A DNA stretch of 17,722 bases from an uncultured Oscillospiraceae bacterium (GTDB lineage: Bacteria > Bacillota > Clostridia > Oscillospirales > Oscillospiraceae): contig CAKUAM010000039.1 in NCBI GenBank assembly GCA_934636305.1, positions 1-17,722 on the forward strand. The letters run 5' to 3'. The position numbers and the translations under genes were made by a program. Below, piece by piece: positions 11,869 through 17,722 of the stretch. The first letter of the stretch is position 1. Each line of letters opens with the position of its first letter. The notes under the pieces are model-generated. The model was not told where the DNA came from. It saw only the letters and a program-made list of their open reading frames with translations, and did not search any database.

Positions 11869-12095
11869 TCAGTCATCAAATGAAATATAAAGGGTCAAGT
11901 TGTCAGGTATGTAGCTGACGCTCAGGTTTCTTTCACCATCTGACAGAAGTGTGCCGGTGGAAGCATACTTTGCTCCGTTTCTCCATGCTCTGCAGCTGAA
12001 GCAAAGATCTCATTCAGATCACGCACGACCTCTGCTTTTGCTTTACGTGACAGATTCAATTCCTTTTCGACCTGCTTCATGTATTGCTCTTTCAT
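11869..12095 (-). pseudogene. Deleted HAAS-domain (PadR-partner) membrane protein gene
   Basis: The gene starts with ATG at 12095, overlapping the padR stop as ATGA, and encodes a clean HAAS-type domain (MKEQYMKQVEKELNLSRKAK to the HGETEQ segment, ~42 residues), which in intact relatives continues with VIERLG and a membrane region. Here the frame shifts to SMLPPAHFCQMVKET and stops at 11922. In another frame, 11973-11869, a coherent 34-residue tail follows (TGTLLSDGERNLSVSY to ISFDD, then TGA), which looks like the true C terminus. The middle, including any membrane helix, is therefore missing and the join near 11974 is out of frame. Intact partners are thought to act with PadR in envelope-stress or drug responses. 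The 57-residue product may still be made. Confidence 0.65.
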
Positions 12096-12451
12096 TCTGA
12101 TACCTCCGCTTGTTGATAGGCAGCGATAAAACCATTTACGCAATTCGTATAGCTCGCCCAAAACATAATCAGTTCCTGCAACGCTTCCTTTCCCTTCGCC
12201 GTAAGGGAGTAATACTTTTTGGAGCCGCCGTTCGCTGCCGCTGGCACGATACGGCACTGAATCAGATCTGCCTCCTGCAAGCGATACAGAATCGGGTAAA
12301 CTGTCCCCTCCTTTGCATACCCCAAAACTGATGCACGCTTATTTAGCTCTGTGATAATTTCATAGCCGTAGGTTTCCTTGCGTCCGATTAGGGACAAAAG
12401 TATCATTTCAAGAGAGCCTTTTTTGAATTGCTGTACATACTTGCTGTCCAC
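12092..12451 (-). CDS. PadR-family transcriptional regulator
   Basis: 119-residue winged-helix repressor. After QFKKGSLEMILLSLIG comes the PadR signature YGYEIITELNK and GTVYPILYRLQEADLI (residues ~49-64), then the beta-wing SKKYYSLTAKGKE and a C-terminal dimerisation helix. Such small PadR proteins bind their own promoter and often regulate the membrane-protein gene co-transcribed with them. The start is GTG at 12451 with GAGG about 8 nt upstream. The stop overlaps the start of the HAAS gene by four bases, implying translational coupling. A strong palindromic operator covers its -10 and start site, so autorepression is expected. Confidence 0.92.
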   Translation of the reverse strand: MDSKYVQQFKKGSLEMILLSLIGRKETYGYEIITELNKRASVLGYAKEGTVYPILYRLQEADLIQCRIVPAAANGGSKKYYSLTAKGKEALQELIMFWASYTNCVNGFIAAYQQAEVSE

Positions 12452-12487
12452 TCTCTCCGCCTCACTTCCTCAGTTTTTTATCTTTAC

Positions 12488-12543
12488 TATTTAGTATTAC
12501 TATGTAGCAATACTAAATATACCTGTTTCCAACACTCCGTCAA
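12488..12543 (-). promoter_or_regulatory. padR promoter with overlapping palindromic operator
   Basis: Minus strand TTGACG (12543-12538), 16 bp, TATATT (12521-12516). Over the -10 and the predicted start lies an inverted repeat with perfect 11-bp arms TATTTAGTATT (12488-12498) and AATACTAAATA (12509-12519), and a further 3-bp symmetric CTA/TAG inside. The length and position fit a PadR dimer site blocking transcription. Confidence 0.75.
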
Positions 12544-12550
12544 TATGGAA

Positions 12551-12584
12551 AAAAGGGCTGTCTCACTAAGAGACAGTCCTTTTT
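12551..12584. terminator. Bidirectional intrinsic terminator
   Basis: A 14-bp stem with one G-U pair, AAAAGGGCTGTCTC (12551-12564) and GAGACAGTCCTTTT (12570-12583), loop ACTAA. Both strands have a T run after the stem (TTTTTT on the minus strand). It ends leftward transcription from prfC ahead of the padR promoter. Confidence 0.85.
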
Positions 12585-12722
12585 ATTGATGATTCAGTTT
12601 TTGAGCCAAACTGTTCTCGCTGTCCTTAAAAGCACTGATTTTACCGGATGCCTGCCTGTTATCCTGTCTCAGCACCCCTGATGCGTGCACACGTTAGTCC
12701 CCCGCACCGCACAGCCGGCTGC
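12585..12722. other. Short gap between prfC and its terminator
   Basis: No gene is evident. On the minus strand, codons from about 12690 to a TAA at 12585-12583 read a plausible C-terminal-looking peptide ending AFKDSENSLAQKLNHQ directly before the terminator. This may be the 3' remnant of a lost gene or chance; there is no ribosome binding site. Confidence 0.3.
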
Positions 12723-14306
12723 TTACTGCGCTGTCTCCGACAGCTCAAGGCCAGGATTACGCTTGAGAATAAAGTTGATCGACCACTGCGAGGCAAACAC
12801 CAGCAGGCTTCTGCCTCGATAATCCTCCAGCAGCTCCGCATCCGTCGACAGATACAGATCCTTGAGATCGGCAACCGGCGATTTGGCGATGAACCGCAGC
12901 TGCTCATACGGCAGCTGCTGCATCCGCAGCTCTACGCCGTATTCTGCCTTCATCCGGTACTGGAACACGTCAAACTGCAGCGTACCGACAACGCCGACAA
13001 TAACCTCCTCCATACCGGAGTTCGGCACCTTGAAGATCTGGATCGCGCCCTCCTGGGCGATCTGCTCCGTGCCCTTGAGGAACTGCTTGCGCTTCATGGA
13101 GTCCTTGGCACTGACACGCGCAAAATGCTCCGGCGCAAACGTCGGGATGCCGCCAAATTTAAACTTCTTTCCCGGAACCGTGATAGTGTCGCCGATGGAG
13201 AAGATGCCGGGGTCAAAGACGCCGATGATATCGCCGGCATACGCCTCGTCAACAATCTCGCGCTCCGAGGCCATCAGCTGCTGCGGCTGCGACAGACGCA
13301 TCTTCTTGCCGCTCTGCACATGATAATATTCTGCATCGCGCAGGAACTGGCCGGAGCAGATGCGCATAAAGGCCAGCCGGTCGCGGTGCGCCTTATTCAT
13401 GTTGGCCTGGATTTTGAACACAAACGCTGAGAAGTCCGGGCTGAACGTGTCAATCACGCCGCAGTCTGCCTCCCGCGGCAAGGGGCTCGGCGTCATGCGC
13501 AGGAATTCCTCCAGAAACGGCTCCACACCGAAGTTTGTCAGCGCAGATCCAAAAAACACCGGGGAAAGCCTGCCTGCGCGCACCTCATCCATATCAAACT
13601 CACGCCCTGCACCAAGCAGCTCCACATCGTCAATCAGCTGCTGATGGCGGCGCTCGCCGATGAGCTCGGCGACCTGCGGATCATAGAGATCCACCTCCAT
13701 CTTGCCCGCGCGGTTCTTGCCGGATACGCCGGAGAAGAAGATCAGCTGGCTTGACCGGCGGTCATACACACCCTGGAACTCCCGCCCGGAACCCATGGGC
13801 CAGTTGCAGGCATAGGTCTCGATCCCGAGCTCATTTTCCAGCTCGTCAAGAAGCTCAAACGGGTCGCGCGACTCGCGGTCCATTTTATTGATAAACGTGA
13901 AAATCGGAATATGGCGCATCGCGCAGACCTTAAAGAGCTTTCTGGTCTGCGGCTCGACACCCTTGGCGCCGTCGATGACCATGACGGCGGAGTCCGCCGC
14001 CATAAGCGTGCGGTACGTATCCTCGGAAAAATCCTGATGGCCCGGGGTATCAAGAATATTGATGCAAAAGCCCTCATACTGGAACTGCATGACCGACGAT
14101 GTGACCGAAATGCCTCTTTGCTTTTCAATCTCCATCCAGTCAGACACAGCCGCGCGGGAGTTTTTCTTTCCCTTGACCGCGCCGGCCTGCGCAATAGCCC
14201 CGCCGTAGAGCAGGAATTTTTCCGTCAGTGTCGTTTTGCCGGCGTCCGGGTGCGAAATAATCGCGAATGTCCTGCGCCGGGAGATTTCTTCCTTCAGGGA
14301 TGCCAT
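12723..14306 (-). CDS. prfC: Peptide chain release factor 3
   Basis: 527-residue translational GTPase that removes RF1/RF2 from the ribosome after peptide release. G1 is SHPDAGKTT (18-26), the switch I region RGISVTSS (64-71), G3 DTPGHQDFS (86-94), G4 NKMD (140-143); domain II follows with GSALTNFGVEPFL, and the RF3 C-terminal domain runs to residue 527. The RF3-specific KGKKNSRAAVSDWMEIE and SDWME stretch separates it from EF-G. Start at 14306 has GGAGGT 6 nt upstream. Transcription ends at the 12551-12584 hairpin. It appears monocistronic, with a promoter candidate at 14400-14428. Sequence is complete and normal. Confidence 0.97.
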   Translation of the reverse strand: MASLKEEISRRRTFAIISHPDAGKTTLTEKFLLYGGAIAQAGAVKGKKNSRAAVSDWMEIEKQRGISVTSSVMQFQYEGFCINILDTPGHQDFSEDTYRTLMAADSAVMVIDGAKGVEPQTRKLFKVCAMRHIPIFTFINKMDRESRDPFELLDELENELGIETYACNWPMGSGREFQGVYDRRSSQLIFFSGVSGKNRAGKMEVDLYDPQVAELIGERRHQQLIDDVELLGAGREFDMDEVRAGRLSPVFFGSALTNFGVEPFLEEFLRMTPSPLPREADCGVIDTFSPDFSAFVFKIQANMNKAHRDRLAFMRICSGQFLRDAEYYHVQSGKKMRLSQPQQLMASEREIVDEAYAGDIIGVFDPGIFSIGDTITVPGKKFKFGGIPTFAPEHFARVSAKDSMKRKQFLKGTEQIAQEGAIQIFKVPNSGMEEVIVGVVGTLQFDVFQYRMKAEYGVELRMQQLPYEQLRFIAKSPVADLKDLYLSTDAELLEDYRGRSLLVFASQWSINFILKRNPGLELSETAQ

Positions 14307-14399
14307 GTAAGTACCTCCATATATTTTTCTTTCGCGTTGCCGAATGCCTGCCTACATGGGACACCCTCCAAACGTTTTTGATTGATTCACAGCTGGTTT

Positions 14400-14428
14400 A
14401 GTCTACCACAGCGCAGCCGCTTTTACAA
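14400..14428 (-). promoter_or_regulatory. Possible prfC promoter
   Basis: TTGTAA (14428-14423), 17 bp, TAGACT (14405-14400) with TGG before the -10, giving an extended -10. It sits between the upstream terminator (14441-14468) and prfC, leaving a leader of about 85 nt. Confidence 0.45.
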
Positions 14429-14440
14429 GTCCGCGCGCAT

Positions 14441-14468
14441 AAAAATGCGGACGGCGTACCGTCCGCAT
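14441..14468 (-). terminator. Terminator of the AlaX-NudC-membrane protein operon
   Basis: Perfect 10-bp stem ATGCGGACGG / CCGTCCGCAT (14445-14454 and 14459-14468), 4-nt loop, followed on the minus strand by TTTTT. It begins 8 nt past the stop of the small membrane protein gene. Confidence 0.85.
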
Positions 14469-14475
14469 CCGCAGC

Positions 14476-14841
14476 TTACATTCCGAAATACTCTATGTTG
14501 GCACGTCTGTTCACAACGCCGTACCAGGCAAGCGCGCCCAGCACCGCTGCCAGCAGAAGCATCGACCAGGGATAGGGAATGAGCGGCGTGTCGAGCTGAT
14601 CGTTGATAATCATGAACACGCCATAGGCCATCGTTACAACCGCCATAACACCAAGCGGCAGCCGGATTGCGCGGATATAGCCCTGTTCGTCGCTGCAATC
14701 CTTCACGCGTTTATCCTTCGGCAGAAGCAGACCGTTTGTAAACAGGTGGCCCGTCGCCATCAGCCGTACCCACGTGTACAGGCAGTATGCACCGCTCGCC
14801 AGCAGGATCAGATCAAAAAAGAACATGGTATCACTCAACAT
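14476..14841 (-). CDS. Small three-helix membrane protein
   Basis: 121 residues with hydrophobic segments at about 6-26 (FFFDLILLASGAYCLYTWV), 66-84 (LGVMAVVTMAYGVFMII) and 95-113 (WSMLLLAAVLGALAWYGVV). Between the first two is a charged loop with LPKDKRVKDCSDEQGY. No family recognised. Of several in-frame ATGs, 14841 is preferred because GGAG is 9 nt upstream; the others lie on or before that site. The start overlaps the previous gene by 11 nt, so the two small membrane proteins are translationally coupled and may act together. A terminator follows at once. Confidence 0.75.
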   Translation of the reverse strand: MLSDTMFFFDLILLASGAYCLYTWVRLMATGHLFTNGLLLPKDKRVKDCSDEQGYIRAIRLPLGVMAVVTMAYGVFMIINDQLDTPLIPYPWSMLLLAAVLGALAWYGVVNRRANIEYFGM

Positions 14842-15178
14842 GGCTGTCATCTCCATTCGCATCGTTCTGCTTCTGCGCAGTCTGTTTCCATTCCCGGATG
14901 GTCTTATAGGCCGTGAAGCCCAGCATTCCGACACCGATGATGCCAAAGGCAATCATGCCGCACAGCGCAACGATCCGATCCGTATTCCAGACGCCGGCTG
15001 CAGCCAGCGCCGGGTAATCCCGTGCCATCTTGCAGGCCAGATACAGAAGGTACCCACCGCAAAGCAAAAACATCAGCTTCCGCCGGTTGTCAAACCCGCG
15101 CGGGTCCGGCTGCGCTTCCTGCTTTTCCGGTTCTTCCGGCGTCAAAGGCGCATCCGGCTTCTTTTCCAGTTCATCCAT
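14831..15178 (-). CDS. Small two-helix membrane protein
   Basis: 115 residues: a Pro/Glu-rich N terminus (1-30), two hydrophobic segments at about 35-52 and 68-91, and a charged C terminus. No family recognised. Start at 15178 has GGAGG 7 nt upstream; an upstream in-frame ATG at 15211 lacks one. It lies 65 nt after nudC with no terminator between, so read-through is likely. It overlaps the next gene, also a small membrane protein. Confidence 0.75.
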   Translation of the reverse strand: MDELEKKPDAPLTPEEPEKQEAQPDPRGFDNRRKLMFLLCGGYLLYLACKMARDYPALAAAGVWNTDRIVALCGMIAFGIIGVGMLGFTAYKTIREWKQTAQKQNDANGDDSHVE

Positions 15179-15243
15179 CTGGTATCCTCCATGTGTGGTT
15201 TTGTATATCATACACGATGATACGGGAAAATAAAAGAGGGGGA

Positions 15244-16068
15244 TTACAAATTTCCCAGCCGGAACTGCTCAATCATCTCCCCGGTCAGGCTGATGTAGGA
15301 ATGCTCCTGCGGCAGCTCGCTGCGCAGATGCCACTTTGCCTCGGCCAGCTCCGACTCCTGCACGGTGATTGCATCACTGCCATCAAGCTCACAGACAAAG
15401 CCCATGAGCAGGGTGTCGGTAAAGACCCACGGCTGCGATTTATAAAACCGCAGGTTCTTTACCCGCAGCCCGGCCTCCTCCATCACCTCGCGGTGAACCG
15501 TTTCCTCAATCGTTTCGCCGATCTCGTTGAAGCCTGCGATGAGCGCGTACTTTTTAAACGGCCGGCCCTGGTAGCGCGTCAGAAGCAGCCGGTCGCCGTC
15601 ATGCACGGCGACAATCACCGCCGGGCAGATTTTCGGATAGACCGTATTCCGGCACGCCGGACAGACCATGGCGCGCTCTTTTTTGCTGCGCTCCATCCTT
15701 GCGCCGCAATGGCCGCAGAACTTCTGCGCCGAATACCAGCGGTACAGGCTCTCGCCCGCCGCCAGCGCAAAAAGCTCCGGGCTTGTCTGCCCGGTCAGGC
15801 TGCGCAGCGCAGCCGATGTCTCATAGCGGTATTTCCCGGTTTGCTCCGGCTGCGCATCGACCAGATAATATGCCCGCTCGTCGATAGAAAACGCATACTG
15901 TGCCGGGCAGGGTTCAAACTCCCCCATCCGCGGCAGCGTCAGGGCATTCCCGCTCAGTCCGCAGTAGACCAGCTTGTCCTGCGTATAAATAAGTGCGTAA
16001 TCGTCCGGCTGCGGCGCCTTCCACGCCATTTCATTATGATAAATATGCGGATACAGATCCTGCAGCAT
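15244..16068 (-). CDS. nudC: NADH pyrophosphatase (NudC-type Nudix hydrolase)
   Basis: 274 residues. Hydrolyses NAD(H) to NMN(H) and AMP; characterised NudC also removes NAD caps from RNA 5' ends. N-terminal domain 1-~110, zinc ribbon with Cys118, Cys121, Cys136 and Cys139, then the Nudix domain with a complete box (Gly179 to Leu201, catalytic core REVMEEAGL) and the NudC-type SQPW motif at 211-214 (here SQPWVF, where many relatives have SQPWPF). Length is normal. Start at 16068 has GAGGG 7 nt upstream. It follows the AlaX gene by 17 nt, so the two form an operon; no functional link is known. Confidence 0.93.
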   Translation of the reverse strand: MLQDLYPHIYHNEMAWKAPQPDDYALIYTQDKLVYCGLSGNALTLPRMGEFEPCPAQYAFSIDERAYYLVDAQPEQTGKYRYETSAALRSLTGQTSPELFALAAGESLYRWYSAQKFCGHCGARMERSKKERAMVCPACRNTVYPKICPAVIVAVHDGDRLLLTRYQGRPFKKYALIAGFNEIGETIEETVHREVMEEAGLRVKNLRFYKSQPWVFTDTLLMGFVCELDGSDAITVQESELAEAKWHLRSELPQEHSYISLTGEMIEQFRLGNL

Positions 16069-16085
16069 AGCCGTTCCCTCTTTTC

Positions 16086-17237
16086 TCAGTTCGCATCAAA
16101 AAATGCTTCAATTTCCGCTTTTGACGCCTGCACACTGCCCTGCGCAAAAAACGGCTTACCGCCTCCGCGGCCGCGCAGCTGCGTATTGAGCGCCTTCACC
16201 AGCTGACGCAGATCCCCATCCGGCTCGCCGACGGCATACTGGTATCCACCGGCATCCGTGCCGGCAAACACCGCCGCACGGCCGCCGCATGTGTGCATCA
16301 CAGCGTCTGCCAGCCGCCGGACGCTCTCCGGCGCCATCGGCTGCTCGAACAGCAGCACGTTGCCCTTGCCCGCGCAGGTCTGCGCTGTCTGCGCAAACAC
16401 CTGCGTCTCGAGCGCAGCTGCGCGCGCCTTATACGCCTCCTGCTTTTCCAGCAGCTGCCGCACAGCCTGCGCCGTCTGCAGCGGCTTTGCCGACAGCAGC
16501 CCGGACACCTGCCGGTTCTGCGCTGCAATCTCATGCAGATAGGCAAACGCGCGCCGGCCGCAGAGAATCTCCATCCGCACGCCCTCATGGAACTTTACAC
16601 ACGAAAACACCTTGATCAGGCCAATTTCGCCCGTGCGCGCCACATGCGTCCCGCAGCAGGCGCAGATATCCGCGCCCGGGATCGTCACAATGCGCACCGG
16701 GCCGGTCAGCTCCTTCTTGCTGCGGTACGGGATGGTTTTTAACGTCTCGGCATCCGGATAAGTAACTGCAACCGGCACATCCTGCCAGACAATCTCGTTT
16801 GCCGCAGCCTCAACCGCCTCCACCTGTTCCATCTCCAGCAGGCCGGAAAAGTCAATCGTCACAAAATCCGCGCCCATGTGGAACCCGACATTCTCATACC
16901 CGAAGCGTTCATGGATGAGGCCGGACAGAATATGCTCGCCGGAATGCAGCTGCATGAAGGAAAATCGCCGCGCATAATCGATCTGTCCCTCCACCGTCTG
17001 CCCGGGCTGCAGGGGCTGCTCACAGTAGTGGATGATCTGCTCGCCGCGCGCATGCGTATCTGTCACACGCGCACCGGACAAAAAGCCGGTATCCCCCGGC
17101 TGGCCGCCGCCCTCCGGATAAAAGCATGTTTTATCCAAAATGACATCATAACCATGCCGCCCCGGCGCGCAGGCGAGCACCTGCGCCGAAAATGTCTGCT
17201 GATGGGCATCGAGATAAAAAAGCTTCTGCGTTTCCAT
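16086..17237 (-). CDS. Alanyl-tRNA editing protein, long AlaX type
   Basis: 383 residues, corresponding to the editing and C-terminal parts of alanyl-tRNA synthetase without the aminoacylation domain. It should hydrolyse Ser-tRNA(Ala) (and perhaps Gly-) in trans. FYPEGGGQPGDTG (39-51) is the tRNA/substrate loop; zinc ligands are His98 and His102 (HSGEH) and Cys194 with His198 (CCGTH). A coiled region follows, then a DHHA1-type end with GRGGGKP (356-362). Start at 17237 has AGGAG 8 nt upstream. First gene of the operon with nudC. Divergent from mgtE. Confidence 0.93.
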   Translation of the reverse strand: METQKLFYLDAHQQTFSAQVLACAPGRHGYDVILDKTCFYPEGGGQPGDTGFLSGARVTDTHARGEQIIHYCEQPLQPGQTVEGQIDYARRFSFMQLHSGEHILSGLIHERFGYENVGFHMGADFVTIDFSGLLEMEQVEAVEAAANEIVWQDVPVAVTYPDAETLKTIPYRSKKELTGPVRIVTIPGADICACCGTHVARTGEIGLIKVFSCVKFHEGVRMEILCGRRAFAYLHEIAAQNRQVSGLLSAKPLQTAQAVRQLLEKQEAYKARAAALETQVFAQTAQTCAGKGNVLLFEQPMAPESVRRLADAVMHTCGGRAAVFAGTDAGGYQYAVGEPDGDLRQLVKALNTQLRGRGGGKPFFAQGSVQASKAEIEAFFDAN

Positions 17238-17267
17238 TTGCTCCGCTCCTTGCCGCAATTTTTGAAC

Positions 17268-17296
17268 ATCATAGCACACAATCCGTCAAAATTCCA
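17268..17296 (-). promoter_or_regulatory. Promoter of the AlaX-nudC operon
   Basis: Minus strand TATGAT (17273-17268) preceded by TGC (extended -10), with a poor -35 TGGAAT (17296-17291) at 17-bp spacing. Start near 17261. It lies back-to-back with the mgtE promoter, the two -35 boxes being 22 bp apart. Confidence 0.5.
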
Positions 17297-17318
17297 CCGC
17301 CTATGCCCCGTTTTTTGG

Positions 17319-17347
17319 TTGACAAACCGAAAAAATCTCCTTATTAT
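17319..17347 (+). promoter_or_regulatory. Sigma-A promoter of mgtE
   Basis: Perfect TTGACA (17319-17324), 17-bp spacer, TATTAT (17342-17347); transcription should start near 17354, leaving a 217-nt leader before mgtE. Confidence 0.85.
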
Positions 17348-17353
17348 ATAAGG

Positions 17354-17570
17354 TGGGACGATTATGTCCGGCCAGATTCTGATTTAAAGGGGGAAGCAAC
17401 AATGGACGCAGGAAGTAGTAGCGGCACATCTGCAGGCCGAAGTAGTTCTGTAGAGCCCCAGCCGCCGTTGTGCGTCCGGAGCTTACCCTGAATGTGCCTG
17501 CGTTGTGTCTTACTTCCTATCGGCACGCCGGTTCCCGGCATGCCACACATACAATTAGGAGGGTAAAGAC
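17354..17570 (+). promoter_or_regulatory. Long structured mgtE leader, probable regulatory RNA
   Basis: Several stems are visible: GGAC/GTCC (17356-17359, 17366-17369); a nested element with GGACGCA/TGCGTCC (17404-17410, 17471-17477), GCGGC/GCCGC (17421-17425, 17461-17465) and TCTGCAG/CTGTAGA (17429-17435, 17448-17454); and a 10-bp stem with one mismatch at 17522-17531/17535-17544 just before the AGGAGGG site (17557-17563). Alternative pairings ACGCAGG/CCTGCGT (17406-17412, 17497-17503) and GGAAGTA/TACTTCC (17411-17417, 17511-17517) would break or cross the first stem, as expected of a switch. The M-box (ykoK) consensus GGTGAGGCTCC is absent and I match no other known riboswitch. Control of mgtE, by Mg2+ or otherwise, is inferred from position. 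Confidence 0.55.
17402..17491 (+). CDS. Possible 29-residue leader peptide in the mgtE leader
   Basis: ATG at 17402 has a GGGGG run 8 nt upstream (17389-17393) within AAAGGGGG, good enough for translation. The 29-residue product is Ser-rich first (MDAGSSSGTSAG), then contains Glu-Pro-Gln-Pro-Pro at 18-22 and ends with Pro29. Most of the frame lies in the nested stem, so ribosome movement would open it and allow the alternative pairings. The frame could equally be accidental within a structured RNA. Confidence 0.35.
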   Translation: MDAGSSSGTSAGRSSSVEPQPPLCVRSLP

Positions 17571-17722
17571 ATGGCAGAAAACAATTTTTCCGTTCAGAAC
17601 ACACTGACCATGCTGCTCGACGAGAAGAAGTATCACTCTCTGCGGGACATCCTCAGCACCATGAATCCCGCAGACATCGCCGCCATTTTTGACGATCTCG
17701 ATCAGGCGCGCCTGCCGCTTCT
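17571..17722 (+). CDS. mgtE: Magnesium transporter MgtE, N-terminal start (3' end outside window)
   Basis: Only 50 codons are present. The sequence LLDEKKYHSLRDILSTMNPA followed by DIAAIFDDLDQARLPLL matches the superhelical N-terminal domain of MgtE, the cytosolic Mg2+-sensing part that gates the channel. Start at 17571 has AGGAGGG 7 nt upstream. Preceded by a strong promoter and a 217-nt structured leader. The membrane and CBS domains lie beyond the window, so completeness cannot be judged. Confidence 0.85.
   Translation, partial: MAENNFSVQNTLTMLLDEKKYHSLRDILSTMNPADIAAIFDDLDQARLPL

Noticed and set aside
10980..11918. 312-codon plus-strand frame opposite DUF554
   Set aside because: Low-complexity Ser/Thr/Pro/Ala-rich translation typical of an antisense frame; the DUF554 protein on the minus strand is well conserved.
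12648..13430. 260-codon plus-strand frame opposite prfC
   Set aside because: Shadow of the prfC codons; no ribosome site or recognisable domain.
17354..17570. M-box, yybP-ykoY, cobalamin, c-di-GMP or guanidine riboswitch upstream of mgtE
   Set aside because: Conserved core bases of these classes were looked for by eye and not found; a covariance-model scan is still needed because divergent members can be missed.

Overview
The window reads as a chromosomal segment of a fairly GC-rich member of the Clostridia, most likely the Oscillospirales (Ruminococcaceae/Oscillospiraceae-like). This placement is inferred from the protein types: an RpoB without the large proteobacterial insertions, YqeG next to an Xaa-Pro peptidase, EF-P and a CD1247-type zinc-ribbon protein, PadR with a HAAS-domain partner, DUF554, and strong AGGAGG-type ribosome binding sites. 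No rRNA, tRNA, CRISPR array, insertion sequence or prophage is visible. Nearly all genes lie on the minus strand; the exceptions are one orphan gene (9153-9713), the start of mgtE at the right edge, and a possible small RNA near 5253-5402.

Layout in coordinate order. 1-5135 (minus): rpoC (5' part only) and rpoB. 5136-5451: a non-coding interval with a strong rpoB promoter, a second good promoter facing it, and a perfect terminator hairpin for that second promoter. 5452-6816 (minus): a MATE efflux pump with a MerR-type promoter/operator. 6955-9093 (minus): a yqeG - peptidase/EF-P - CD1247-like operon in which the peptidase and efp genes are joined into one reading frame, each having lost essential parts. 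9153-9713 (plus): an unrecognised 186-residue protein. 9710-11707 (minus): a class I aminotransferase and a DUF554 membrane protein. 11869-12451 (minus): a PadR regulator with a clear operator dyad and a deleted HAAS-domain partner gene. 12723-14306 (minus): prfC. 14476-17237 (minus): two small membrane proteins, a NudC-type NADH pyrophosphatase and an AlaX-type editing protein. 17319-17722 (plus): promoter, a 217-nt structured leader and the start of mgtE.

The most striking observation is the in-frame chimera at 7458-8597. Its first ~227 residues are an Xaa-Pro aminopeptidase cut in the middle of the metal site, and its last ~152 residues are EF-P lacking domain I, including the loop lysine that EF-P uses on the ribosome. 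A second internal deletion, out of frame, destroys the HAAS gene beside padR. The two together suggest either a deletion-prone lineage or short-deletion assembly errors, and this must be settled first. The second interesting element is the mgtE leader: it lacks the M-box consensus, has mutually exclusive pairings, and contains a well-placed short reading frame with a Glu-Pro-Gln-Pro-Pro stretch, reminiscent of the proline-rich leader peptides of enterobacterial Mg2+ genes. If EF-P is really lost here, translation of proline runs in this organism would be affected, which would make that leader worth testing.
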